64,000 bases of DNA from Achromobacter sp. MYb9. GTDB taxonomy: Bacteria; Pseudomonadota; Gammaproteobacteria; Burkholderiales; Burkholderiaceae_B. Below, piece after piece: positions 34,249 to 42,276 of the stretch (position 1 is its first letter; every line of letters begins with the position of its first letter). The notes below the pieces were generated by a model that worked only from the letters and a program-made list of their open reading frames with translations, searched no databases and was not told where the DNA came from. The stretch spans positions 124,001-188,000 of the forward strand of contig NZ_PCOQ01000005.1 of assembly GCF_002975275.1 (NCBI RefSeq), given 5' to 3'. Both the position numbers and the translations under genes were made by a program.

Positions 34249-35427
34249 ATGAATCAGCGTGAAACCCGTTGGGCCGGGGTGTTGGCTATCGTGGGCGCGG
34301 GTGTGGTGGCGTCGTTGCAGGTGGGCAAGGTCATCATCGCCGCGCCACTGCTGCGCCAGGACATGGGGCTGGATCTGGCGTCGATCGGCACGCTGACTGC
34401 GGTGTTTTCGATATTGGGCGTGATAGGCGGAATTGCGGCGGGCGGCGTGATCGCCCGCTTCGGCGCTCGGCGCATGCTGCTGCTGGGCCTGGCGGCGACG
34501 GCGATGGGCACGGCTGCGGGCGCCACGGTGCCGGGCTACGGCGTCCTGCTGGCATCCCGCGTAGTCGAAGGTTTGGGGTTTCTGATGATTACGGTGGCCG
34601 GGCCCGCTGCCTTGCAGCGCATGGTCTCGGCGTCGAACCGGGATTTCGCCTTTGCGCTCTGGAGCTGCTATATGCCCGCCGGCATGGCGGTTGCGATGCT
34701 GGCCTCGCAGGCCTTCGACCAGTGGCAGGCGTACTGGTGGTGCGCGGGTGCGGCGGTGCTGGTGGCGCTGACCTGCGTGGCGGCGCTGGCGCCGGCCACC
34801 CCAGGCAGCGCCAGCCTGTCGTGGCGCGGCTTGCGGCAAGACACCGCTGATACACTGGGTGCGGCGGGCCCGGTGCTGCTGGCGCTGTCGTTCACGCTGT
34901 ACAGCGTGATGTTCTTTGCGCTGTTCACCTTCCTGCCGGTGCTGCTGATGGAGCAACTGGGGCTGACGCTGGCGCAGGCGGGCCTGTACAGCGCGATCGC
35001 CAGCGCCGCCAACATCATCGGCAATCTGGGCGCGGGCATGCTGCTGGCGCGCGGTTGGCGGCGGTCGACGCTGATCGCCACCGCCAGCGTGACGATGGGC
35101 GTGGTGGCGTTGTTGATCTTCCGGTCGGTGTTGCCGGCGATGCCAACCTTCCTGCTGTGCGTGCTGTTTTCCGCGGTGGGCGGCCTGATTCCCGCGACCC
35201 TGCTGGGCACTGCGCCGCTGGTGGCGCCGCGCCCCGCGTTGACGGCGGCGTCGGTGGGGCTGGTGATGCAGGGCAGCAACCTGGGGCAGGTCATCGGCCC
35301 GGTCACGGTGGGCGGGGTGATCGACCGCTACGGCTGGGCGTCGGCGTCCTACGTCGTGCTGGCGGCGGGCTTGGGCGGCGTGGCCATTGCCGCTTGCTTG
35401 CGCAAGGTGCGCGCCGCGCGCTTGTAG
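34249..35427 (+). CDS. MFS transporter (CynX/NimT-like)
   Basis: 392 residues with 12 predicted TM helices. The motif-A loop reads GGVIARFGARRMLLLGL (about 65-81), and the second half repeats the pattern with GNLGAGMLLARGWRRSTL. Pro/Gly-rich helices resemble the CynX/NimT anion or nitroimidazole exporter group. The ATG at 34249 is favoured over that at 34231 because GAGAGGTCGGG lies just ahead. It is probably controlled by the divergent LysR gene. A hairpin follows the stop. Confidence 0.85.
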   Translation: MNQRETRWAGVLAIVGAGVVASLQVGKVIIAAPLLRQDMGLDLASIGTLTAVFSILGVIGGIAAGGVIARFGARRMLLLGLAATAMGTAAGATVPGYGVLLASRVVEGLGFLMITVAGPAALQRMVSASNRDFAFALWSCYMPAGMAVAMLASQAFDQWQAYWWCAGAAVLVALTCVAALAPATPGSASLSWRGLRQDTADTLGAAGPVLLALSFTLYSVMFFALFTFLPVLLMEQLGLTLAQAGLYSAIASAANIIGNLGAGMLLARGWRRSTLIATASVTMGVVALLIFRSVLPAMPTFLLCVLFSAVGGLIPATLLGTAPLVAPRPALTAASVGLVMQGSNLGQVIGPVTVGGVIDRYGWASASYVVLAAGLGGVAIAACLRKVRAARL

Positions 35428-35435
35428 CTGGCTTG

Positions 35436-35463
35436 GCGCCACCCGCCGAAAGGCGGTTGGCGC
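35436..35463 (+). terminator. Hairpin after the MFS gene
   Basis: A 12-bp stem with one mismatch (GCGCCACCCGCC / GGCGGTTGGCGC) and a GAAA tetraloop starts 8 bases after the stop codon. No T-run follows, so it is either a Rho-assisted terminator or an mRNA 3'-end stabiliser. Confidence 0.5.
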
Positions 35464-35512
35464 AGCGTCATGAAGCAGGCCTATCATGGAGGTCGATTCT
35501 GTTGGAGCCGCC

Positions 35513-36181
35513 ATGCACACGCCTGCCACCCGCCTCGTGATCTTTGATTGCGACGGCGTACTGATCGATAGCGAAATCATTGCGGCGCGCGCCCAGTCGC
35601 GCGCGCTGGCCGAACACGGCATCGCCATCACCCCGGAAGACGCCGCCCGCCGGTTTGCCGGCATTCCCGACGTTGACATGTGGCAGACGCTGCAAGTGGA
35701 AAACGCCTGCACCTTGCCCGACGGTTTTGCGCGGCAATACGCCGACCGCCTGGAAACCACGTTCCGGCAAGAGCTGCGCGCGTTGCCCCACGTGCACGAA
35801 ACCCTGGCGACGCTGCGGGCGCGCGGGCTGGCGCTTTGCGTGGCCTCCAGCAGCACGCCGCCAAAGCTGGAAGCCGCGTTGAAGCTGGTGGGGTTGTGGG
35901 ACGCCTTCGCGCCCCATGTGTTCAGCACGGCGCAGGTGGCCAAAGGCAAGCCGGCGCCCGACGTCTTTCTGTTCGCGGCGCGCCAGATGCGCACCGCCAT
36001 CCTGGACTGCGTGGTGGTTGAAGACAGCGTGCCGGGCGTGCGCGCCGCCCGCGCCGCGCGCATGCGGGCCGTGGGCTACGTGGGCGCATCGCACAACGGG
36101 CCGGACCAGCGCCAGCGCTTGCTGGCCGAAGGCGCGTCCGTGGTGATCGACGATCTGAGCCAATTGCCCGATTTGCTGTAG
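35513..36181 (+). CDS. HAD-superfamily phosphatase (beta-phosphoglucomutase/GPH-like)
   Basis: 222 residues from the ATG at 35513 (TTGGAG upstream). HAD motif I is FDCDGVLIDSE with nucleophile D12 and acid/base D14. Motif II is VASSSTPP, motif III is the Lys in AKGKPAPD, and motif IV is VVEDSVPGV. The helical cap lies at about 20-85. The family hydrolyses phosphorylated sugars or metabolites, and the exact substrate is not predictable. Confidence 0.9.
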   Translation: MHTPATRLVIFDCDGVLIDSEIIAARAQSRALAEHGIAITPEDAARRFAGIPDVDMWQTLQVENACTLPDGFARQYADRLETTFRQELRALPHVHETLATLRARGLALCVASSSTPPKLEAALKLVGLWDAFAPHVFSTAQVAKGKPAPDVFLFAARQMRTAILDCVVVEDSVPGVRAARAARMRAVGYVGASHNGPDQRQRLLAEGASVVIDDLSQLPDLL

Positions 36182-36198
36182 CCGGCCGCGGCGGCCGG
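36182..36198. terminator. GC hairpin between the convergent HAD and DMT genes
   Basis: CCGGCCG-CGG-CGGCCGG begins directly after the HAD stop codon and is followed by GCGCTTT on the plus strand. It could serve both convergent genes. Just beyond it, GATCAGACCGC occurs twice (36229-36242 region) across the DMT stop codon. Confidence 0.45.
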
Positions 36199-36234
36199 GC
36201 GCTTTGATCGGCCGCTATGATCAGACCGCTTCGA

Positions 36235-37194
36235 TCAGACCGCCAGGGGCACCGGTTCCGGCTTGACGCGCACCGCGCGCAGCACGCCAACCACCAGGCA
36301 GGCGATACCCGCCATCGTCAGCGGTTCGGGCATCGTGCCGCGCAGGATGAAGGCGTAGGCCAGCGCCGCCAGCGTTTCGAACACGATCAGTTGGCCGGCC
36401 AACGCGGTGGGCAGCCGTTGGCTGGCCTCGTTCCAGCACAGCGTGCCCAGCCAGGACGCAAACAGGCCGATGATGATCATCAGGCCCAGGAACACCTCTG
36501 GGCGCGGCCCCAACGGCATGGCGAAACCGCTGCCCGTGGCGGCCATCCCGCCCCACAGCAAGGCGTAGCCCGCAAGCGCAAGGGGCAGGGTGGCCACCCC
36601 CTGGGCCGTGGCCCAGGTGCGGGGGCTGCGGTCGGGATGCGCCCGCAGCCAATCGGCGTTGTGCAACGGATACCAGGTCCAGCAGGCGACGGCGCCCAGC
36701 GCCAGCAGCGCGCCGACGGCATAGCGCGACAGATCGGCATCGGCGTCCTGGCGCAGCGCTTGCAGCTCGACCTGATTGACGCAGCCGATGCCCAGCGCGA
36801 TCAGGGCCAGCGACGGCGCCAGCCGCTTCCACGGTAGTTTGCCGTCGCGGCGGGCATTGCGCAGGTTGGCGCAGACGGCGATCACCACGGGCAACGTGCC
36901 GATGATCATGGTGGGGACAGGGCCGCCAGCCCGCTGGATGGCGCTGGCCAGGCACAGGTAGTACAGCAGGTTGCCGATGGCGGCCAGCTTCAGGGCCTCG
37001 ATCCAGTCGGCGCGGGTCAACAGCCGCAGCCGATGGCGATCCAGCCACGCCAGCGGCAGCGCGATCAGGCCGAACGCCAGGTAGCGCGCTACCGATTGCA
37101 GCGCGGCCGGATATTCCGGCAACAGCAGGGGCCCCACGAATACCAGCCCCCACATCAAGCCGGCGGCCAGGGCATACAGGGTTCCCGCCCACAT
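36235..37194 (-). CDS. DMT-family (EamA-type) transporter
   Basis: 319 residues with ten predicted TM helices in two EamA repeats (about 1-145 and 155-305). The first helix MWAGTLYALAAGLMWGLVFVGP and the second-repeat segment GLFASWLGTLCWNEASQRLP are typical of drug/metabolite exporters. It lies downstream of, and on the same strand as, the AraC gene with a 79-bp gap, suggesting local control. The substrate is unknown. Confidence 0.88.
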   Translation of the reverse strand: MWAGTLYALAAGLMWGLVFVGPLLLPEYPAALQSVARYLAFGLIALPLAWLDRHRLRLLTRADWIEALKLAAIGNLLYYLCLASAIQRAGGPVPTMIIGTLPVVIAVCANLRNARRDGKLPWKRLAPSLALIALGIGCVNQVELQALRQDADADLSRYAVGALLALGAVACWTWYPLHNADWLRAHPDRSPRTWATAQGVATLPLALAGYALLWGGMAATGSGFAMPLGPRPEVFLGLMIIIGLFASWLGTLCWNEASQRLPTALAGQLIVFETLAALAYAFILRGTMPEPLTMAGIACLVVGVLRAVRVKPEPVPLAV

Positions 37195-37273
37195 ACATCG
37201 CTCCAGATGATCAATGCAGGCAGTCTAGCCACGCCCGGACGGGCGGGTCTTGTACCAGATTGCGGTGGGGCGG

Positions 37274-38143
37274 CTAGCTGCGGACTTGCTTCTGGTAGCG
37301 GGCGGGCGTGACGCCGTAGCGGCGCGAGAACGCGCGGGTCAGGTGCGCCTGATCGGTCAGGCCTGCGGCCAGCGCCACCTGCGCGGGTTCGACACCGGCC
37401 GCCAACAGGCGCTTGGCTTCGAACAGCCGCAGCGCCATCAGCATCTGTTGCGGCGTTGCGTGGTGCTGTGCCTGGAAGCTGCGCAGGAAGTGGAACGGGC
37501 TCAGTCCCGCCACGGACGCCAGTTCTTCCAGCGTCAGGCGGCGCGACAGGTGGGCGCGCAGATAGTCGATGACGGGGGCAAAGCGTTGCGCGCCTTCGTC
37601 CGGCGTGGCGCGCGGCACTTGCGCGTGGCGGCGGAATTCGGCCAGCAGCAGATACAGGGCGCTGTCGAAGGCCAGCGGTTCGCGTGCTTGCCACAAGGCG
37701 TCGAGCAACGCGGTAACCCGTTGCGCGCCGGCGCTGTCATGGCCGACGGCCGTGTCGAACCACCAGCCGGATTCGCCGGTGACCCGCGCCACCACGTCCG
37801 GATCGATATAGGCCATGCGGTAGCGCCAGCCCGTTTCGGTTTCCGCGCGGCCGGTGTGCAATTCATCAGGATTCATCAGCACGACCGACCCGGACGGCGC
37901 CAAGTGATCCGCGCCCCGGTAGCGGAACCGTTCGACGCCGGATTCGATGGCGCCCAAGCCGTAGGCTTCGTGGGTGTGGGGCTCGAAGGCGTGGCGCACG
38001 ATGTGCGCGCGGTACAGCTCTACGCCAGGCTGGTGGGCGGCATGGCGAAATTCGGCGCGGTCATTGGGATGATCGAACGCCGCCGGCACGCCCGCCAGGA
38101 CGGGCGCGCCCGGCATGGAAGCAGCTGCGGGATCGGGGCACAT
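37274..38143 (-). CDS. AraC-family regulator with cupin-like sensor
   Basis: 289 residues. The N-terminal AraC-binding (cupin) domain spans about 40-150 (RHAFEPHTHEAYGLGAIESG, then VVLMNPDELHTGRAETETGW). Two HTHs lie at about 190-285 (TLEELASVAGLSPFHFLRSFQ and PAQVALAAGLTDQAHLTRAFSRRYGVTPARYQ). It matches the AraC regulators that precede amino-acid or drug exporter genes. It probably regulates the DMT transporter just downstream. Confidence 0.9.
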   Translation of the reverse strand: MCPDPAAASMPGAPVLAGVPAAFDHPNDRAEFRHAAHQPGVELYRAHIVRHAFEPHTHEAYGLGAIESGVERFRYRGADHLAPSGSVVLMNPDELHTGRAETETGWRYRMAYIDPDVVARVTGESGWWFDTAVGHDSAGAQRVTALLDALWQAREPLAFDSALYLLLAEFRRHAQVPRATPDEGAQRFAPVIDYLRAHLSRRLTLEELASVAGLSPFHFLRSFQAQHHATPQQMLMALRLFEAKRLLAAGVEPAQVALAAGLTDQAHLTRAFSRRYGVTPARYQKQVRS

Positions 38144-38230
38144 GCCTGTGATTTAAGCATGCGGGATAGCGCCGAGGAAGGTCGGGGCGTCGGCGCCCAT
38201 GTGCGCCGAATTTCTCGCCACGGGCGCGTG

Positions 38231-39529
38231 TCACGCTTTGACGGAAGGCGGAGGCTGCGCTTGCATGTCGCGGGCGCGCGCCAGCAGCAGTTCGCGTTCG
38301 CGCGCGTTGCGCGTCATGCAGGCGGCGCGTTCGAATTCCGTATAGGCCTCGGCGTGGCGGCCCAGTTTGGCCAGCAGGTCGCCGCGCACGCTGGGCAGCC
38401 AATGGTAGTTGGCCAGCGTGGCGTCGGCCGACAGGGCGTCGACCAGGTCCAGCCCGGCCTGCGGGCCGAACGCCATGCCGACGGCGACGGCGCGGTTCAA
38501 CGCCACCACGGGCGACGGCCTGACCTGCGCCAGCGCGTCGTATAGCGCCACGATGCGCGGCCAATCGGTTTCCTGGGGCGTGCGGGCGCGCGCGTGGCAC
38601 GCGGCCAGCTCTGCTTGCAACGCATAAGCGCCCAAGGCGCCGCCTTGGGCGGCCGACCGCGCCAGCGCCGCCAGCCCGCGCCGGATCAGCAAGGGATCCC
38701 AGCGGCCGCGGTCCTGCTCCATCAGCAGTACGGGCCGGCCTTGCGCGTCGGTGCGTGCAGGCAGGCGGGACGCCTGCAGTTCCATCAGCGCCACCAGGCC
38801 ATGCACTTCGCTTTCGCCGGGGGCCAGTTCGGCCAGGATGCGGCCCAGGCGCAGCGCTTCATCGCACAGCGCCGGGCGCATCCAGTCGTCGCCCGACGTC
38901 GCCGAATAGCCCTCGTTGAAGATCAGGTAGATGACTTCCAGCACGGAAGCCAGGCGGGGGCCACGATCTTGTTCGCGGGGAACTTCAAAGGGCACCTTGG
39001 CTGCCGTCAGGCTGCGCTTGGCCCGCACGATGCGCTGGGCGATCGTGGATTCCGAGGCCAGGAAGGCGCGGGCGATTTCGGCCGTGGAAAGCCCGCCCAG
39101 CAGCCGCAACGTCAGTGCCACGCGAGCCTCGGTGGACAATACCGGATGGCAGGCGGTGAAGACCAGGCGCAGCAGGTCGTCGCCGATGTCGTCCTGCCGG
39201 GCGGCATCCAGCGCATCCACGAAATCGGGCTCTACGTCAGCCTGCAATGCCTCCAGCTCGTGGCCGATCTGATCGTGCTTGCGGGTGTGCAGCGCGTCCA
39301 GGCGCAAGCGATCGCGGGCACGGTTCTTCGCGGTGGTCATCAGCCACGCTCCCGGGTTGTCCGGCACACCCGTGTCGGGCCAGCGTTCAAGGGCGGCCAC
39401 CAGCGCGTCCTGCGCCAGCTCTTCGGCCAGGCCGACGTCTCGCACCAACCGCGCGACGCCGGCAATGACGCTGGCGGCTTCGATCCGCCAGACCGCCTCG
39501 ATGGCCCGATGGGTCTCCGTCAGGCTCAT
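38231..39529 (-). CDS. ECF-type RNA polymerase sigma factor, ECF42-like with C-terminal extension
   Basis: 432 residues, far longer than a minimal ECF sigma. Region 2 lies at about 12-75 (VRDVGLAEELAQDALVAALE, then NPGAWLMTTAKNRARDRLR). Region 4 lies at about 125-180 (LRLLGGLSTAEIARAFLASESTIAQRIVRAKRSL). The extension of about 230 residues (VLEVIYLIFNEGYSA, then LCDEALRLGRILAELAPGE) includes TPR-like helices. This extension and the adjacent DGPF-protein gene define the ECF42 group. No anti-sigma gene is present; the extension is thought to control activity. It overlaps the VOC gene by 4 bp. Confidence 0.92.
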   Translation of the reverse strand: MSLTETHRAIEAVWRIEAASVIAGVARLVRDVGLAEELAQDALVAALERWPDTGVPDNPGAWLMTTAKNRARDRLRLDALHTRKHDQIGHELEALQADVEPDFVDALDAARQDDIGDDLLRLVFTACHPVLSTEARVALTLRLLGGLSTAEIARAFLASESTIAQRIVRAKRSLTAAKVPFEVPREQDRGPRLASVLEVIYLIFNEGYSATSGDDWMRPALCDEALRLGRILAELAPGESEVHGLVALMELQASRLPARTDAQGRPVLLMEQDRGRWDPLLIRRGLAALARSAAQGGALGAYALQAELAACHARARTPQETDWPRIVALYDALAQVRPSPVVALNRAVAVGMAFGPQAGLDLVDALSADATLANYHWLPSVRGDLLAKLGRHAEAYTEFERAACMTRNARERELLLARARDMQAQPPPSVKA

Positions 39530-39933
39530 GCGCCGGCGGCCTCTTCGGGTTCCATGTAAACCAGTTCCCAGATGTGGCCGTCCAGGTCTTCGAAGGCATG
39601 GGCGTACATGAATCCATGGTCTTGCGGCGGGCGCGGCGTGGTGGCGCCGGCGGCCAGCGCCCGGGCAATCAGGCCGTCGACTTCGGCACGGCTCTCGCAT
39701 GACAGGGCGATCAGCACTTCGTTGGCCAGGGCCGCGTCGACCAGCGGCTTGTCGGTGAAGCCCTGGAAAAAGTCCTTGGTCAGCAGCATGGCGTAGATGT
39801 TGTCGCCGATGACCATGCAGGCGCCCTGGTCGTTGGTGAATTTTGGATTGAAAGTGAAGCCCAGGCTTTTGAAGAAGGCTTGGGACTTCTGCATGTCGTC
39901 GATAGCGAGGTTGATGTAGATTTGCTTGTGCAT
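39526..39933 (-). CDS. VOC-superfamily (glyoxalase-like) protein
   Basis: 135 residues in two betaalphabetabetabeta modules. The first begins QIYINLAIDDMQKSQAFFKSLGF. The second has HAFEDLDGHIWELVYMEPEE, with the metal-site Glu in WELVYM and His in GFMYAHAF. The members closest to this form are annotated as glyoxalase/extradiol-like proteins of unknown reaction. It is the middle gene of the ECF42 operon and is probably under the same promoter. Confidence 0.88.
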   Translation of the reverse strand: MHKQIYINLAIDDMQKSQAFFKSLGFTFNPKFTNDQGACMVIGDNIYAMLLTKDFFQGFTDKPLVDAALANEVLIALSCESRAEVDGLIARALAAGATTPRPPQDHGFMYAHAFEDLDGHIWELVYMEPEEAAGA

Positions 39934-39952
39934 CGTCGTGCTCCGGTGGGGA

Positions 39953-40363
39953 TCAGTGGCTGGCGCCGGGAATGTCGCGAAAGCGGTCCACGGCTTTGCT
40001 GGGCGCGAAATCTTCCAATTCGTACAACTGGCGCACTTCGATGGCGCAAGGCTGGCCGATGAAAGGCTCGGGAAAGCGCAGCGCCCACTGCATGGCTTCT
40101 TCGCGCGAGCGCACCTGGATCATGGTGTAGCCGGCGATCAATTCCTTGGTTTCGGCAAAGGGGCCATCCACCACCGTGCGCTGGCCACCGTCGTATTGCA
40201 CGCGCCACCCATGGGACGAGGGCTTCAATCCGTTGGCGTCCAGCAGCACGCCGGCCTTGGCCAGCGCTTCGTGATAGGTCGCCATCGAGGCAAGCAGGTC
40301 TTCTTCCGGCATCAAGCCGGCTTCGCTGTCGGGCGTGGCGCGGACGATGATCATGAATCGCAT
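39953..40363 (-). CDS. DGPF-motif (YciI-like) protein
   Basis: 136 residues. The name-giving motif DGPF sits in TVVDGPFAETKELIAGYTMI (about 64-84). The N-terminal MRFMIIVRATPDSEAG and the C-terminal GQPCAIEVRQLYELEDF complete a YCII-related dimeric alpha-beta barrel. Such proteins are the characteristic neighbours and targets of ECF42 sigma factors; their biochemical role is not settled. AGGAG precedes the ATG. It is the first gene of the sigma operon. Confidence 0.92.
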   Translation of the reverse strand: MRFMIIVRATPDSEAGLMPEEDLLASMATYHEALAKAGVLLDANGLKPSSHGWRVQYDGGQRTVVDGPFAETKELIAGYTMIQVRSREEAMQWALRFPEPFIGQPCAIEVRQLYELEDFAPSKAVDRFRDIPGASH

Positions 40364-40442
40364 CTGAGTTTCTCCTGGGGTCTGGACATCGCAGCCTGGG
40401 TTCCGGGTTGGGTTCCGGGTTGAGATTCGGGCTTGTACTGGG

Positions 40443-40471
40443 ACGACGAACGGGACGACGCCAGATCGACA
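40443..40471 (-). promoter_or_regulatory. Candidate ECF42-dependent promoter upstream of the DGPF gene
   Basis: Reading the minus strand, TGTCGA (40471-40466) is followed after 17 bases by CGTCGT (40448-40443). The position is about 80 bp ahead of the DGPF start. From memory, TGTCGA is the -35 motif reported for ECF42 targets; this is recollection, not a computed match. Autoregulation of the sigma operon would be expected. Confidence 0.4.
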
Positions 40472-40607
40472 AAGAATTTTCAGGTCTAGGGTAAATACCA
40501 GGTTCTGGGCCGCCCCGGAACGGTAATGCAGTCTGTTACGAACAACCGGACCTGGTTGCAGGCGCCTCTCCTACACTCGCAGCGTCTTTTTCCAAGCGAG
40601 TATTGAT

Positions 40608-40763
40608 ATGAGAATGTTGTGTGGTCTGGCCTTGGCGGCCATTTTGCTTTCTGGTTGTGCCGTATATACGCCCAGCGGGTCGGTGGTGATCGATCCCCAC
40701 GACGGCGGTGGCGGCCGCGGCGGCTTCTGTCCGCCCGGACAGGCCAAGAAAGGGAACTGCTGA
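40608..40763 (+). CDS. Small lipoprotein
   Basis: 51 residues. MRMLCGLALAAILLSGCAVY is a lipoprotein signal with the lipobox L-S-G-C, giving a mature lipid-anchored peptide of 35 residues from Cys17. The mature part has a Gly-rich stretch (GGGGRGG) and two further Cys (C41, C51). The N-terminal AVYTPSGSVVIDP resembles small YX-type lipoproteins of unknown function. There is no strong RBS (AAGCGAG about 10 bases upstream). It lies divergent from the DGPF gene. Confidence 0.7.
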   Translation: MRMLCGLALAAILLSGCAVYTPSGSVVIDPHDGGGGRGGFCPPGQAKKGNC

Positions 40764-40846
40764 CCCGGTAAGCCAAGGCCGGCCCGGCATTGTCGGGCGG
40801 GTTTGCCCAGGCGTTGCTTGATGGAGCGTTTCGCCGGGCGGGACGC

Positions 40847-41200
40847 CTACATGAAGCATGGGCCCAGTTCGCGGACCTCGACCGTCGCCCATTGCGCGGC
40901 CGGGCATTCGGCGGCCAGGGCCAGCGCCTCTTCGCGGGTGTCGCACGTCAGCAGGAAGAACCCGCCGATCATTTCCTTGGCCTCGGCATAGGGGCCGTCC
41001 ACCAGCGTGCGTTCGCCATCGCGGATTTGCAGGCGCACGCCTTCGGATTCGGATTTCAGGGACTCGGCCTGTGTCAGCAGGCCGCGCGCTTTCAAGCCTT
41101 CGGCGTAGCGCACCATTTGCGCATAGGCGTCGCGGCCTTCCTCGGGCGTGCGTTGCGCGCGCTGGCCCACGGGTTCGACGATCAGCAAGAGGTAGGACAT
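40847..41200 (-). CDS. Second YciI/DGPF-family protein
   Basis: 117 residues. The variant motif DGPY lies in TLVDGPYAEAKEMIGGFFLL (about 65-85), with the same layout as the DGPF protein at 39953. The start at 41200 (MSYLLLIVEP) has CCCTCCCC-type purine-rich sequence on the coding strand directly ahead. It lies upstream of the sigma operon with the small lipoprotein gene inserted between. No TGTCGA-like box is visible in its own upstream 130 bp. Confidence 0.88.
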   Translation of the reverse strand: MSYLLLIVEPVGQRAQRTPEEGRDAYAQMVRYAEGLKARGLLTQAESLKSESEGVRLQIRDGERTLVDGPYAEAKEMIGGFFLLTCDTREEALALAAECPAAQWATVEVRELGPCFM

Positions 41201-41331
41201 GGGGAGGGTTCCGGTTCGGCTCACGATGGCGGTTCCAGAGAGCTTACGTCAGTCTTCCCGGAAAATCGATCCGGCGGGCCGTGGCGTTCGCGCCGGCGGG
41301 GCCGTCCCCGGCCGCCGCCGACTCGCCCTGT

Positions 41332-42276
41332 TCAGGGCGCCTTGGCAACGGCCTTGACCGCGGCTTGCGCTTCCTGCACGGGGGCTTGTTTCGGCGCGAT
41401 GTCCATGATCAGCTCGACGCGCCGGTTGGCGGCGCGGCCGGCGGGAGTGTCGTTGGATTCAATGGGCCGGGTTTCGGCGTAGCCCACGGCGCGCAGCCGC
41501 TGGGCCGACACCCCGTCGCGCACCAGTTCGCGCAGCACGCTGGTGGCGCGGCTGCTGGACAGTTCCCAGTTGGACGCGAATTGCCGAGTCTGGATCGGCA
41601 CCGGGTCGCTATGGCCTTCTACCGACACCTGGTACTCGTTCTTGGTCAGGATCGCGGCCAGGCGCTTGATGACATCCAGGCCGGCGGGACTGAGCGTGGC
41701 TTGGCCCGAGGCAAACAGCAGTTCGTTGCTGATGCGGAAGCTGACCGACTGCTCATTAATGATCACGTCGACCGATTTGCCCAGGTCGCCCAGGCCCAGG
41801 GATTCCTTGGAAGGCGCCTTGAGCGGCGGGGCGGCGTCGGCCACCTTCACGCCCTCGTCGGCGGCCGGGGCCTCGGCGGTGGGCGCTTCGGCGGGCGGTT
41901 CCGCCCAGCTGGCCGGGATCGGCGTCGTGTCGAATTCCGCGTATTCGCCGTCATACTTGGGCAGGCCGCTGGTGGCCAGCGTGCCCACCAGTTCCACCGG
42001 CGTATCGGACGCGGCGGGGGCCTGGCCGTGCAGACGCGCCACGGCCAGCATCACCACCAGCATGGCCAGCAGCAGGGTGATCAGATCCAGATAGCTCAGC
42101 AGCCAGTTTTCGGCATCCTGCTCCACGGTCTCTTCGACGTGCCAGCGGGCGTAGCGGTCCTTGCGGTCGGTCTGGCTGGGGCGCCAGCCGCTGTTGTCCG
42201 CCGCTTTCTGGGCGCGCAACTGGGCCTGGCGGGCCTGCTCGATCCGCTGCGCCAGGGAAGGGGAAATCAGGCTCAT
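41332..42276 (-). CDS. MotB-like stator protein, non-flagellar context
   Basis: 314 residues. A basic cytosolic N-terminus of 58 residues leads to one TM helix (about 59-80, WLLSYLDLITLLLAMLVVML), in which Asp64 is at the position of the ion-carrying Asp of MotB. An Ala/Pro/Glu-rich plug-like linker (about 105-165) follows. The OmpA-type peptidoglycan-binding domain (about 185-300) has LLFASGQATLSPAG, VSVEGHSDPVP and NWELSSSRATSVLRELV. It overlaps the MotA-like gene by 4 bp. Flagellar or chemotaxis genes are absent here. Confidence 0.88.
   Translation of the reverse strand: MSLISPSLAQRIEQARQAQLRAQKAADNSGWRPSQTDRKDRYARWHVEETVEQDAENWLLSYLDLITLLLAMLVVMLAVARLHGQAPAASDTPVELVGTLATSGLPKYDGEYAEFDTTPIPASWAEPPAEAPTAEAPAADEGVKVADAAPPLKAPSKESLGLGDLGKSVDVIINEQSVSFRISNELLFASGQATLSPAGLDVIKRLAAILTKNEYQVSVEGHSDPVPIQTRQFASNWELSSSRATSVLRELVRDGVSAQRLRAVGYAETRPIESNDTPAGRAANRRVELIMDIAPKQAPVQEAQAAVKAVAKAP

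Noticed and set aside
36217..36243. GATCAGACCGC direct repeat as an attachment site
   Set aside because: The two copies are only 14 bp apart, at the 3' end of the DMT gene, and no integrase or tRNA is near. A local slippage duplication is more likely.
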